DNA from: UKL13-3 sp040387195
Lineage (GTDB): Bacteria > Bacteroidota > Bacteroidia > UKL13-3
DNA length: 64,000 bases
Assembly: GCA_040387195.1 (NCBI GenBank)
Contig: JAZKEF010000007.1
Span: 52,255-116,254 of the forward strand
Direction of reading: 5' to 3'
Notes under the pieces: model-generated
Database searches by the model: none
What the model was told of the DNA's origin: nothing
What the model saw: only the letters and a program-made list of their open reading frames with translations
Translations under genes and position numbers: made by a program
Shown here: positions 44,032-53,703 of the stretch, one piece after another
Layout: the number at the start of each line of letters is the position of its first letter
Numbering within the stretch: the stretch's first letter is position 1

Positions 44032-45840
44032 TTACTTAATTTCAAGTATGAACAAGTCGCCCGAGGGAAGGGCTAGTGTTTGCTGCAATGTTCCAGTTTT
44101 TCCGCTAACCACATTTTTGTATGTACTTTTCCCGGCAAGCATTTCGTCAAAACGGCCGAGTCTAATTTCCTTTTGCGTTTTGTTGCTATTGTATACCACC
44201 ATTACTTTTTCGGTATCCGAATACCTGAAATAAACATACACACCATCTTCCGGAATAAACTGCATCATCTTACCACTGAGGGCGGTATTGCTTTTACGCC
44301 ACTGCGCAAGTGTTTGGATATAATTCCATGCTTCATTCTCTTCTGCTGTTCTTCCATCTTTGGTAAACTTATTCAACGAATCACCCGGCCAACCACCTTG
44401 CATATCTTCCCTTATCAAACCATGCGAACCTTTTTTGCGCATCAATAATTCGGTACCGTAAAACATAGATGAAATACCGCGCATGGTCAGTAAGATTCCC
44501 AAAGCTGCTTTCATTTTCTTTAGATCATAATTGACAGTTGAATAGAAGCGATCCAAATCATGGTTATCTAAAAAAATGACGTGGTGGTATGGGTCATTGT
44601 AAACATAATCCTGCGAGAGCGTATAGTATAATTTAGAAATGCCTTCCGTCCACCCGTCCTTTTGGTTTACGGCATCATCAATGGAAAAACAAAACTGAAA
44701 ATCGAGCACGTTCTGCATATTCTCCGACCGAACTTTTTCCTTTGGAACAAAATAGGACTGCAGCGGCACGGCATGTTCCCATATTTCGCCAAACACACTC
44801 AACTGAGGATATTCTCTTATAACCTGCTGATACCATTGTTGCATAAACTGTTGTTCGGGATACGAATATGTATCAATGCGAATTCCATCGGCTTGCGAGG
44901 TTTCAATCCACCAAATGGTATGCTGAATCATGTATCGGGCAAGGATAGGATCATCATTATTCAAATCGGGCATGTGGTGATCAAACCAGCCTTCGGTAAA
45001 TATTTTCTGATCCGTTTTAGAAGCGTATGGGTCCATCAATGTATTAGCGCGGTAGTTCGTCCTTGTATACTTTTCAAAAGTATGTACAGCGTTCGGAAAG
45101 GGCTTATCGGTGTACAACCAATGTCCATCACCAATATGGTTAAACACCAGATCCAATACCCATTTCATGTTACGTTTTTGAGCCTCACTCCGCAACAACG
45201 TATAATCCGCCAATGTACCATACCTTGAATCTACCTTATAATGGTTGGTAATAGCATACCCGTGATAAGATTGCGAAGCTTCATCATTTTCCTGAAAAGG
45301 TGTTAACCACAAGGTTGTTGCTCCCAGGTCTTTGATATAATCCAGGTGTTGCGTAATACCCAGCAAATCGCCACCATGCCTGTCAAAAGCAGAATCCCTG
45401 TTGTGCGAAACCTCCTTCATTCCCTTTTGTACATCATTCTGCGGATTCCCGTTTGCAAACCTATCGGGCATAATGAGGTATACTAAATCATTCCCCTGCA
45501 ATGTTTGGGGATTGGATTGTTTCGCTTTTAACTCATACGAAACCGATTGCCTTTTATTCCCCGTTAATTCAAGCTTCATGATACCCGCAGGGGTTTGTTT
45601 TCCTATGGTAATATCAAGCAATACATAATCCTTGTGTGCGGTTGGTTTAAAGGATTGAACCACTACACCTTTGGTATTCGTTTGGGCGGCATTATACTGC
45701 AAGCCAATATCTTTTTGTTTGATGATGAGTTGTAGGGTTGTATCCTGCAAGCCAACAAACCAGTTGGGCGGAAATAGTTCTCTTTGCTGGGCGAATACTT
45801 GCGCACCCAGAAATAAAAACAGTGTAAAAAGTTTATTCAT
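44032..45840 (-). CDS. GH13 exported cyclomaltodextrinase/alpha-glucanase
   Basis: The protein has 602 residues. A signal peptide (1-18, ending VFAQ) precedes an N-terminal beta domain (about 20-110), the GH13 barrel from residue about 117 (DLVYLIMPDRFANG) and a C-terminal beta domain. Catalytic residues are Asp323 (GIRIDTYSYP), Glu352 (FGEIWEH) and Asp428 (LDNHDLDRF). The YLIMPDRFANGNPQND start of the barrel is typical of SusA-like periplasmic neopullulanases. A -7 box (TATTTTTG, minus strand, 45846-45853) ends five bases before the start codon. Confidence 0.92.
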   Translation of the reverse strand: MNKLFTLFLFLGAQVFAQQRELFPPNWFVGLQDTTLQLIIKQKDIGLQYNAAQTNTKGVVVQSFKPTAHKDYVLLDITIGKQTPAGIMKLELTGNKRQSVSYELKAKQSNPQTLQGNDLVYLIMPDRFANGNPQNDVQKGMKEVSHNRDSAFDRHGGDLLGITQHLDYIKDLGATTLWLTPFQENDEASQSYHGYAITNHYKVDSRYGTLADYTLLRSEAQKRNMKWVLDLVFNHIGDGHWLYTDKPFPNAVHTFEKYTRTNYRANTLMDPYASKTDQKIFTEGWFDHHMPDLNNDDPILARYMIQHTIWWIETSQADGIRIDTYSYPEQQFMQQWYQQVIREYPQLSVFGEIWEHAVPLQSYFVPKEKVRSENMQNVLDFQFCFSIDDAVNQKDGWTEGISKLYYTLSQDYVYNDPYHHVIFLDNHDLDRFYSTVNYDLKKMKAALGILLTMRGISSMFYGTELLMRKKGSHGLIREDMQGGWPGDSLNKFTKDGRTAEENEAWNYIQTLAQWRKSNTALSGKMMQFIPEDGVYVYFRYSDTEKVMVVYNSNKTQKEIRLGRFDEMLAGKSTYKNVVSGKTGTLQQTLALPSGDLFILEIK

Positions 45841-45845
45841 CGTTG

Positions 45846-45853
45846 CAAAAATA
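45846..45853 (-). promoter_or_regulatory. -7 box of the 44032-45840 GH13 gene
   Basis: TATTTTTG on the minus strand, five bases before the ATG. It implies a leaderless transcript; the -33 TTG is not evident. Confidence 0.5.
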
Positions 45854-45956
45854 AAAATATGAAAAGTCTTCTGTCAGGTGTTTCCTGCAAATCTTACTGA
45901 TTTTTCAGAGCCCTCTAAATCCAGATTGGCGAAATATATCCCCTGCTATAAAAAAC

Positions 45957-45981
45957 AAAGAGCCCCACGAGGAGGCTCTTT
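45957..45981. terminator. Intrinsic terminator after the surface starch-binding protein gene
   Basis: The stem AAAGAGCC / GGCTCTTT has a 9-base loop, with A/T runs on both sides. It follows the stop at 46005 on the minus strand and isolates that gene from the downstream GH13 gene. Confidence 0.78.
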
Positions 45982-46004
45982 TGTCTACTATCAATTAACC
46001 GTAA

Positions 46005-47714
46005 TTAACGTACGATAAGTTTTGAGGTTACCGACTCATTACGTGCATTTGAAGCTTTAATAAAGTATACACCTTTACTCATGTCATCTGTATTGATGAG
46101 CAACGTGTTTAGTTTGTAATTGCTGAATGATTGAATCACCCTGCCTGCAAGATCCACTACCACAACATTGTGTGAGCTATTGTTATCATTAAACTCAACC
46201 ATGGTATATGCTTCAGCAGGGTTAGGGAATAGTTTAAATGTTGCATTCAATGTAGCTTCGCTAATACCTGTATTAGTGCCAAGTTTGCAGGTGTTATATA
46301 CATAATATAAAGTTACATCGGACGCACTTGTTCTGGTATACACCCTGTTGAATCCACCTACACCACTTGGCTCAACGCACGTGCGGTTAGTTGAATCAGG
46401 GAATTTTTCCTCGTTTGCAGTGTTTGAAGAATCCCCGTTTACAAACTTGTAGTTAAAAATACCCGGACAAACATTTGGAACGGTTACTGAAAAAATACCC
46501 GGTTGACCCGATACTGGTGCCAAGCGCAATGCCCCTGCTTGCCAGTTTGGAGTTTGGAATGTCCCGATTACATAAACTACGGCCGGAGTCTCATTAGTCA
46601 TATCAACTTTAAACGTAATAGTTGAAGGAGCCGGTTTTAGGGGGCAAGCGCCCAATACACGTGAACCGAAACAAGTTAAACCGATTGTATCAGCTTTGGT
46701 ATGCGCAAAAATTCTATTATCTCCACCTTCCCAATTGGTATTGCCATTTTTATGGTAACGGAATTTGAAGTTTACCTCTCCTGAATCTATTGAATCAACT
46801 ACCAATGCAAACATCTTAGTGGAAGGCACCGGCATCATTTTTAAGCCCGCACCAAATGATGTTAAACGTGGACCTGCTCCCGCTACAGTTACCGAATCAT
46901 ATCCGCCATCACAATCGGTATTGGCCATATCAACTACAAAAGTTATTTTATATGAAGGAATCGGAGCTGAAGGACAAGCCGCACATGCCCCATAACAAAC
47001 CACCGGCAAAACAGTACTTACAAGTGCTGTTACTCCTCTGTCATTACCAACTTTACAACCTGATGGAACATTCTCATCACTTCCCCATGCATTACCATTT
47101 ACATATTTAAATCCATAAGCTCCGGTATCTACATAAGCAATATATTCATAGATCTTTTTGTTTGTAAACAAATTTGCCATATTGTTTGCTGCCGGATTCC
47201 ATCCTTGGATTGCTCCCGCTATATGCACGCCATTTGCACTTACAGTTTCATTCTTCATATCTACTGCAAAACGAATCGCGATCTTTCCTGCAGGTGCATC
47301 ACCACTAAATAAAACGGCAGGAAATACTGTGGTGTCATTAGCAATAGAGTCGATATAAAACCAACGATTACCATTCGATCCACCATTTGCAGCAGACTCA
47401 ACTTTACAGATTGCCGGAATTGATTCTTCTCCCGCACCCCAGTTATTATCGTTAATAAATTTAAACTCATAATACTTATTGGCAGGAATATCTACAATTA
47501 CTGAATAGATATTGCCGCTACCGCCATTCGTTAGCGTTGTAGCTGAGGGATTCCAATCACCGGGTGCACCAGCTGCTGCCTGGAAGTTACCGGCTATATG
47601 AAGCCCGTTCGGGCTTATTGTTTTCCCGGTCATGTCGACCTGAAACTTTACTTTTTTAGCTTCTGCAGAACTAAGTACTGCGAGAGCAATCATTGATAGT
47701 AATAATTTTTTCAT
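46005..47714 (-). CDS. Modular surface starch-binding protein with T9SS type A sorting domain
   Basis: The protein has 569 residues. The signal peptide MKKLLLSMIALAVLSSAEAK is followed by four related beta-sandwich modules. Each begins with a phrase like VKFQVDMTGKTISPNG, IRFAVDMKNETVSANG, ITFVVDMANTDCDG or ITFKVDMTNETPA. Each continues with xxVHIAGxxQGWNP or VYVIGTFQTPNW, a pattern of CBM20/glycogen-binding-like domains. A linker and the type A module (about 490-569, FKLFPNPAEAYTMVEF ... GVYFIKA ... KLIVR) end it. It is a likely surface starch binder that replaces SusE/SusF. I start at 47714 (MKKLLL); the frame runs 19 codons further upstream. It is divergent from the amylase-susCD operon. 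Confidence 0.82.
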   Translation of the reverse strand: MKKLLLSMIALAVLSSAEAKKVKFQVDMTGKTISPNGLHIAGNFQAAAGAPGDWNPSATTLTNGGSGNIYSVIVDIPANKYYEFKFINDNNWGAGEESIPAICKVESAANGGSNGNRWFYIDSIANDTTVFPAVLFSGDAPAGKIAIRFAVDMKNETVSANGVHIAGAIQGWNPAANNMANLFTNKKIYEYIAYVDTGAYGFKYVNGNAWGSDENVPSGCKVGNDRGVTALVSTVLPVVCYGACAACPSAPIPSYKITFVVDMANTDCDGGYDSVTVAGAGPRLTSFGAGLKMMPVPSTKMFALVVDSIDSGEVNFKFRYHKNGNTNWEGGDNRIFAHTKADTIGLTCFGSRVLGACPLKPAPSTITFKVDMTNETPAVVYVIGTFQTPNWQAGALRLAPVSGQPGIFSVTVPNVCPGIFNYKFVNGDSSNTANEEKFPDSTNRTCVEPSGVGGFNRVYTRTSASDVTLYYVYNTCKLGTNTGISEATLNATFKLFPNPAEAYTMVEFNDNNSSHNVVVVDLAGRVIQSFSNYKLNTLLINTDDMSKGVYFIKASNARNESVTSKLIVR

Positions 47715-47772
47715 AGTAATTAAGTATTGAATTGTAATTCGAATGTAAAGCAAAATTTTTATAAAAAACAAA

Positions 47773-47793
47773 TAAGTGTAGGAAATACACTTA
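47773..47793. promoter_or_regulatory. Inverted repeat TAAGTGTA-N5-TACACTTA in the divergent promoter region
   Basis: Perfect 8-base arms with centre GGAAA, located between the starch-binding protein gene (minus, start 47714) and the amylase-susC operon (plus, start 47844). A shared operator for a starch regulator is plausible. Confidence 0.5.
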
Positions 47794-47843
47794 CTTTTTT
47801 TTAACTCGCATATTGAAGTGATATCCCCACGACTATTTCATAC

Positions 47844-50651
47844 ATGACAATTAACAAAACATTAGGATTACTCGGCACCCTTCTACTATTGTGTACTTCT
47901 TACACAAAAGCACAGGTTGTATCGCTCTTTCCCGCATTCGCAAGTCAGAATGATACCGTAACTGTAACCTTTGATGCCACGCAGGGAAACGCAGCCCTCA
48001 TCGGTGTATCGCTTGTATATGCCCACGCGGGAGTGATTACCAATAAAAGCACTTCGCCTTCGGATTGGAAATATGTACAAGGCAACTGGGGAACTGATGA
48101 TGCTAAAGTAAAAATGACAAGCATCGGTAATAATAAGTTTACCCTTAAGTATCACATCAAAACATTTTACGGAATACCGGCCAATGAAACTGCATTAAAA
48201 CTTGCCTTCGTTTTCAGAAATGCAGATGGAAGCAAAGTAGGTCGCTCCACAGATGGATCCGATATATTTGTTGATTTAAGTTCGGGTGGTTTTTCGGTTT
48301 TGTTTAAAACACCTGCTACACCCATTGTAATTACCGAATCGGATTCGGTTACCATTTCCGCATCTTCTTCGGCTGCCGGTGTGCTTACCTTATTTAAAAA
48401 CGGTGTGCAATATTCACAAGTAACAAACGACTCTTCGTTAAACACCAAAGTATACGGAAATACGCTTGGTATTGGCAAACACCGTTTTGTGATTTCGGCC
48501 GTTAAAAACTCCGACACATCAACCGACACAACTTACATATTGGTTCGGCCTGCAGCTCCAAATGTTGGTGTCATTCCTGTGGGGATTAAAGATGGTATTA
48601 ATTACATAGATGATTCAACCGTGACCCTTGTGTTATATGCTCCCGGAAAATCTTACGTATACACTATAGGTGATTTCAGCAATTGGGAATTTGATAATGC
48701 CTATTTTATGAAACGCAATCCGGAAGGCACACGTTTTTGGATTACACTCACAGGACTGCAGCCCAAAAAAGAATACGGTTTTCAATACGTGATAGGTAAT
48801 GAGCAGTTACGTGTTGCTGATGCTCATGCTGCCAAAGTACTAGATCCTTGGAATGACGGCAGTATTCCGGCAACAACTTACCCTAACTTAAAACCTTACC
48901 CTGTTGGACAAACTACCCAAATTGTGTCGGTACTGCAACCCGGACAAACTCCGTATAACTGGCAACACGCTTCTTCCTTTATAAGACCTGCTAAAGAAAA
49001 GCTTGTTATTTATGAACTGCTCATCCGTGATTTTATTGCCAAACACGATTACAAAACACTTAAAGATACACTGGGCTATTTAAAACGTTTGGGAATTAAT
49101 GCCATCGAGTTAATGCCCATTACCGAATTTGAAGGCAACGAAAGCTGGGGTTACAATATCAGCTTCCCAATGGCTACCGATAAGTATTATGGTACGGCCG
49201 AAGACTTAAAAGCATTTATAGATGAATGCCACAAACAAGGAATGGCCGTAATCATGGATATGGTATTGAATCATGCGTTTGGACAAAATCCATTGGTGCG
49301 CATGTATTTTGATCCTGCTGCAGGTCCATACGGTCAGCCTACTGCAAATAATCCGTGGTTTAACCAAACCGACAAACATCCTTATGGTGTTGGGTACGAT
49401 TTTAACCATGAGGCACAACCCACCAAAGATTATACAGATTGCGTGTTGCAATACTGGCTTACCGAATTTAAGATTGACGGTTACCGTTTTGATTTATCAA
49501 AAGGGTTCACGCAAAAACTCACCACCGATGTGGGCGTTTGGGGTATATACGACCAAAGCCGTATTGATATCTGGAAACGTATTCACAATAAAGTACGTAC
49601 CTACGATAGTTCATGCTACATGATTCTTGAACACTTTGCCGATAATAACGAAGAGGTTGCATTATCAAACGAAGGAATGATGTTGTGGGGCAATATCAAT
49701 CACAGTTTTGCGGAGGCTACAATGGGCTATATTTCCACAAGTGATGTTAATAGTGCCGACTACAAAAAAAGAAACTGGAGCCAACCCAATCTTGTGGCTT
49801 ATGCCGAAAGTCATGATGAGGAACGCCTGATGACAAAGAACATTAAGTTCGGAAATTCAGCGGGCTCTTATATCACAAAAGACACCACCATTGCTTTGAA
49901 GCGCATGGAAGCAGCGATGTGTTTATTCCTTCCCTTAAAAGGCCCGAAGATGATTTGGCAGTTTGGCGAACTGGGATATGATATAAGCATTGACCAAAAT
50001 GGTCGCACCGGCAATAAACCCATCCTGTGGAATTATTACAACGATATCAGACGCAGAAAAATTTATGATGTGGTATCAACCATTGCAAACCTCAAAATTT
50101 CGGATGATTCTTTGTCTACCGATAACTATACCTACAATGGTGCAGGTGCTGTTAAAACATTGCAAATTAACAGTGGCACAACTAAGGTAAGTATAGTTGC
50201 CAATTTTGGTCTAACAGCATCAGCGGTAACCGTTCATTTTCCCGCAATCGGAACATGGTATAATGTGTTTAAAGGAGACTCTATCACACTATCATCAACA
50301 CAACTAAACGACACCCTTGCTCCCGGAGAATATCGTTTTTATAGCAACAAGTATATTTCCTTTACACCGACAACCGGTGTTGAAGAAGCTGCTCAAAACT
50401 GGATAGGTGCAACAGTATATCCAAACCCAACCGGTGATGCTTTTTCGATTCAAACAGGAGTAACAAATACAGAAATACTGGATGTTGAAATTTGGTCGCT
50501 AACCGGGCAAAAAGTATACAACCAACACTTTCAATATGCACCTGAATACATTAACTTAAATGCGCAACAACTCGGTTTGAACAAAGGCATTTATATAGTA
50601 ACCCTTAAGCAGCAGCAATCAAGTAAACAATTCAAATTAATGATACTATGA
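47844..50651 (+). CDS. Secreted GH13 amylase with T9SS type A sorting domain
   Basis: The protein has 935 residues. A signal peptide ends near KAQ (24). N-terminal beta modules follow (about 25-230), then a CBM48-like domain (VTLVLYAPGKSYVYTIGDFS, about 255-340) and the GH13 barrel (about 375-790). The catalytic residues are Asp550 (DGYRFDLSKG), Glu596 (ILEHFAD) and Asp658 (ESHDEER). The last 75 residues are the type A module (VYPNPTGDAFSIQTG ... GIYIVTLKQQ ... LMIL). It is predicted to act on starch at the cell surface. It leads the operon with susC, whose start overlaps its stop by ATGA. Confidence 0.92.
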   Translation: MTINKTLGLLGTLLLLCTSYTKAQVVSLFPAFASQNDTVTVTFDATQGNAALIGVSLVYAHAGVITNKSTSPSDWKYVQGNWGTDDAKVKMTSIGNNKFTLKYHIKTFYGIPANETALKLAFVFRNADGSKVGRSTDGSDIFVDLSSGGFSVLFKTPATPIVITESDSVTISASSSAAGVLTLFKNGVQYSQVTNDSSLNTKVYGNTLGIGKHRFVISAVKNSDTSTDTTYILVRPAAPNVGVIPVGIKDGINYIDDSTVTLVLYAPGKSYVYTIGDFSNWEFDNAYFMKRNPEGTRFWITLTGLQPKKEYGFQYVIGNEQLRVADAHAAKVLDPWNDGSIPATTYPNLKPYPVGQTTQIVSVLQPGQTPYNWQHASSFIRPAKEKLVIYELLIRDFIAKHDYKTLKDTLGYLKRLGINAIELMPITEFEGNESWGYNISFPMATDKYYGTAEDLKAFIDECHKQGMAVIMDMVLNHAFGQNPLVRMYFDPAAGPYGQPTANNPWFNQTDKHPYGVGYDFNHEAQPTKDYTDCVLQYWLTEFKIDGYRFDLSKGFTQKLTTDVGVWGIYDQSRIDIWKRIHNKVRTYDSSCYMILEHFADNNEEVALSNEGMMLWGNINHSFAEATMGYISTSDVNSADYKKRNWSQPNLVAYAESHDEERLMTKNIKFGNSAGSYITKDTTIALKRMEAAMCLFLPLKGPKMIWQFGELGYDISIDQNGRTGNKPILWNYYNDIRRRKIYDVVSTIANLKISDDSLSTDNYTYNGAGAVKTLQINSGTTKVSIVANFGLTASAVTVHFPAIGTWYNVFKGDSITLSSTQLNDTLAPGEYRFYSNKYISFTPTTGVEEAAQNWIGATVYPNPTGDAFSIQTGVTNTEILDVEIWSLTGQKVYNQHFQYAPEYINLNAQQLGLNKGIYIVTLKQQQSSKQFKLMIL

Positions 50652-53600
50652 TCAAAACCTTTACTAAACAAACGTTATGGTTGGCTGCCATGCTGATTGG
50701 AACAAGTGCCTTTGCCGATAAGATTAAAGGGCGATTGGTTGACGACAAAAACGAGCCGATTATCGGGGCAACAGTAGCCATTGAGAATACAGCATTCGGA
50801 GCCGTTTCGGATGCAAATGGATTTTACGAAATAAAGAATCTACCGGCCGGAACCTACAAGCTCAAAATATCTTATCTGGGTTACCAAACAACCTACTTGG
50901 AAGTGTTGGCCATTGCCGATGATGCAACTGACGTTCCTAAAAGTATCACGCTTAAAGAAGATTCCAAAGCACTTGATGATGTTGTAGTGGTGGGTTACGG
51001 AACCAAACTAAAAAGGGAAGTAACAGGTTCGATTGCAAAAATTAATGCAAAAGAACTGAACGATATGCCCATCCCTAGTTTTGAGTCGGCTTTGCAAGCT
51101 AAACTACCCGGTGTGCAGGTTACTACGGGAAGTGGTGTTGCGGGATCGTCCGCTGTTATTCGTATTCGCGGTGTTGCATCCATTAGTGCAGGAGGAGATC
51201 CTTTGTATGTGGTGGATGGAATTCCCATTACACAGGATTTTTTCTTAAACAATGGAAACTCTGCAGGAAATAGTGGAGGGATGAATAACAATCCGCTTGC
51301 GTCTATAAACCCGGATGATATAGAAAGTATTGATGTATTGAAAGATGCTGCTGCAACAGCAATCTATGGCTCGCGCGGATCCAATGGTGTAATACTGGTT
51401 ACAACCAAACGCGGAAGAAAGGGAGGCTTTAGTGTGAGCTATACCGGAAGTGTTGGAATCTCCAGACCTACAGCATTGCCTAATATGCTCAACAGCACAG
51501 AATACCTTCAGCTGTATCAGGAGGCTTATGAAAACGATGGGGGAATTGGATTGGCTCCCTTGCCCGGAGGAATTAGTTGGGAACAAGCCCGCAAAACAAA
51601 TACGGACTGGGTTGATTTAACAACGCGTACAGGGATCAAAAATACACATAGTGTTACGGTCTCCAACTCTGGAAAAAAAGGTGGTATTTATGGGAGCGTA
51701 GGCTATTCAAACAACGAAAGTTATTTGGTAGGAAACAGATATGAACGCATTTCGGGACGACTGAATGGTGATTATAATCTTACCAAAAAACTGAAAGCCG
51801 GTGTATCCACTTCCTTAAGCCAGGGTACCAACTACCGTGTAAATACTGCCTGGGCAGGCGGTTTAGGACAAGCCATGAGCACTGCGCTTCCAATATATCC
51901 CGTTTATGATAGTGTGGGGAAGTATTTTACAGGAGATAATCCTGTTAGAACGCAAGAGCTTAAAAAATGGAGAACAACTGAAATACGATCCATCAACAAT
52001 ATTCAATTGGATTACGAATTGGCCAAAGGTTTGATTGCAACCGGAAAATACAATTTAGATTATATGCAGCTGCAGGATGACCAATACGATCCGCAGGCAT
52101 TGATTAACTCCACGCACCTTGGAACCGCAAACAGGTATGCAACTTATGTAAGTAATTACAGTTATTCTCTTATGCTTAACTACCGCAGGGCTATTGGAAA
52201 AGACCATTCCATGTCGTTAATGGGGGCGTATGAGTTTCAGGAATCCCGCACCAACAGCAGCAGCGTATCATCCAACAATATGACCAATGGTTTTTGGGAC
52301 GACAAGGCCGATGCTGCAGAGCAAGGTCGACTCCCAAAAGTAAATCCTGAGGATGGCTATTCTTTCCTGAGTTATTTTGGTCGCGCCAACTACGATTACA
52401 AAAAGAAATACTTTGTTGAATTTGTATTGCGTAATGATTGGTCGACAAAGTTCGGAGCCAATTACCGTTATGGTTTCTTCCCTGCCTTATCAGCTACCTG
52501 GGTTATTTCCGATGAAAAGTTTTTCAAAATACCTTCGGTAAGCTTAACCAAAATCAGAATGGCTTACGGCAAAAGTGGGAACGCTAATATCCCCACTAAC
52601 CAATACCTCTCTAAATGGCAACCCGCAGGAGCATCAACACCATACTACAATCAACCTATTACCTTTCCTTCTATTATTCCCAATCCTGATTTAAGATGGG
52701 AAACATCATGGACATTCAACGCAGGAATTGATGTTGGGTTGTTTAAAGACCGTGTTACATTTACAGCGGATGTGTATGATAAACGTACCACCGATGTATT
52801 TATGCAATTGGCCTTACCACCGTCAACCGGGTTTGATAATTACTGGGGAAATGTGGGTGCCATCACCAACCGTGGGGTTGAGTTTAGCATTACCTCACGT
52901 AACATTGTAGGGGCCAAATTTACGTGGATAACCAACTTTAACGTTTCGCGTAACTGGAACGAAATTACAAGCATTGGTGCCTATTCAGAAGATGCCGTGA
53001 GTGGCGGAACCAACGATACCCGCGTAGTAGTTGGCGAGCCTGTTGGGACCAATTTCCTTGTACGTTTTAAAGGCATTGACCCTGCAACCGGCAAACCTAT
53101 TTATTTAGACAAAGCCGGTAACGAAACATTTATCTGGGATCCGAAAGATCGTGTTGCAGTAGGCAATATTCAACCGAAAGCGATTGGTGGTATTGGCAAT
53201 AATTTTCGCTACAAAAACTGGGAAATGAATGTGTTGCTCAACTTTGTATTGGGGGGCGATATTTATGAATCATCGGCCAAACGCCAAAACGGTGTGGTAA
53301 CCACCTGGAACATGCGTACCGATTTATTCGACCGCTGGCAAAAGCCCGGTGATCAGGCTGCATATGCCCGTTTAACGCAAAATACGGCTACTTACGGCTC
53401 AAGTACTCCATGGATTAACACCACACAATGGATTCAGGATGGAACATTCTTGCGGCTAAGAAATGTAACTGTTGCTTACAACTTACCCAAAAGTACTTGC
53501 CAAAAAATTAAACTTTCGAGCATCCGTATAGCCGTTATCGGTACCAACCTGCTTACGTTTACCAAGTATACAGGATTGGATCCGGAGATTGCACGCGACT

Positions 53601-53698
53601 TTGAAAATGCTACCGACAGAAATATGAGTCCGAATATTACCTACCTCACCCCGCCTCAGGAAAAAACATTTACGGTTCAATTATCTGCTAACTTTTAA
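50648..53698 (+). CDS. susC: SusC/RagA TonB-dependent outer-membrane transporter
   Basis: The protein has 1016 residues. A signal peptide ends TSAFA (about 23). A carboxypeptidase D-like regulatory domain (about 27-105, GRLVDDKNEPIIGATVAIEN) is followed by a TonB-box-like LDDVVVVGYGT near 115. The plug carries the SusC signatures YVVDGIPI and DIESIDVLKDAAATAIYGSR, and a 22-strand barrel ends with TVQLSANF. It imports starch oligosaccharides across the outer membrane with the next gene product. The ATGA overlap with the amylase gene indicates tight coupling of cutting and uptake. Confidence 0.96.
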   Translation: MIKTFTKQTLWLAAMLIGTSAFADKIKGRLVDDKNEPIIGATVAIENTAFGAVSDANGFYEIKNLPAGTYKLKISYLGYQTTYLEVLAIADDATDVPKSITLKEDSKALDDVVVVGYGTKLKREVTGSIAKINAKELNDMPIPSFESALQAKLPGVQVTTGSGVAGSSAVIRIRGVASISAGGDPLYVVDGIPITQDFFLNNGNSAGNSGGMNNNPLASINPDDIESIDVLKDAAATAIYGSRGSNGVILVTTKRGRKGGFSVSYTGSVGISRPTALPNMLNSTEYLQLYQEAYENDGGIGLAPLPGGISWEQARKTNTDWVDLTTRTGIKNTHSVTVSNSGKKGGIYGSVGYSNNESYLVGNRYERISGRLNGDYNLTKKLKAGVSTSLSQGTNYRVNTAWAGGLGQAMSTALPIYPVYDSVGKYFTGDNPVRTQELKKWRTTEIRSINNIQLDYELAKGLIATGKYNLDYMQLQDDQYDPQALINSTHLGTANRYATYVSNYSYSLMLNYRRAIGKDHSMSLMGAYEFQESRTNSSSVSSNNMTNGFWDDKADAAEQGRLPKVNPEDGYSFLSYFGRANYDYKKKYFVEFVLRNDWSTKFGANYRYGFFPALSATWVISDEKFFKIPSVSLTKIRMAYGKSGNANIPTNQYLSKWQPAGASTPYYNQPITFPSIIPNPDLRWETSWTFNAGIDVGLFKDRVTFTADVYDKRTTDVFMQLALPPSTGFDNYWGNVGAITNRGVEFSITSRNIVGAKFTWITNFNVSRNWNEITSIGAYSEDAVSGGTNDTRVVVGEPVGTNFLVRFKGIDPATGKPIYLDKAGNETFIWDPKDRVAVGNIQPKAIGGIGNNFRYKNWEMNVLLNFVLGGDIYESSAKRQNGVVTTWNMRTDLFDRWQKPGDQAAYARLTQNTATYGSSTPWINTTQWIQDGTFLRLRNVTVAYNLPKSTCQKIKLSSIRIAVIGTNLLTFTKYTGLDPEIARDFENATDRNMSPNITYLTPPQEKTFTVQLSANF

Positions 53699-53703
53699 TA
53701 CCA

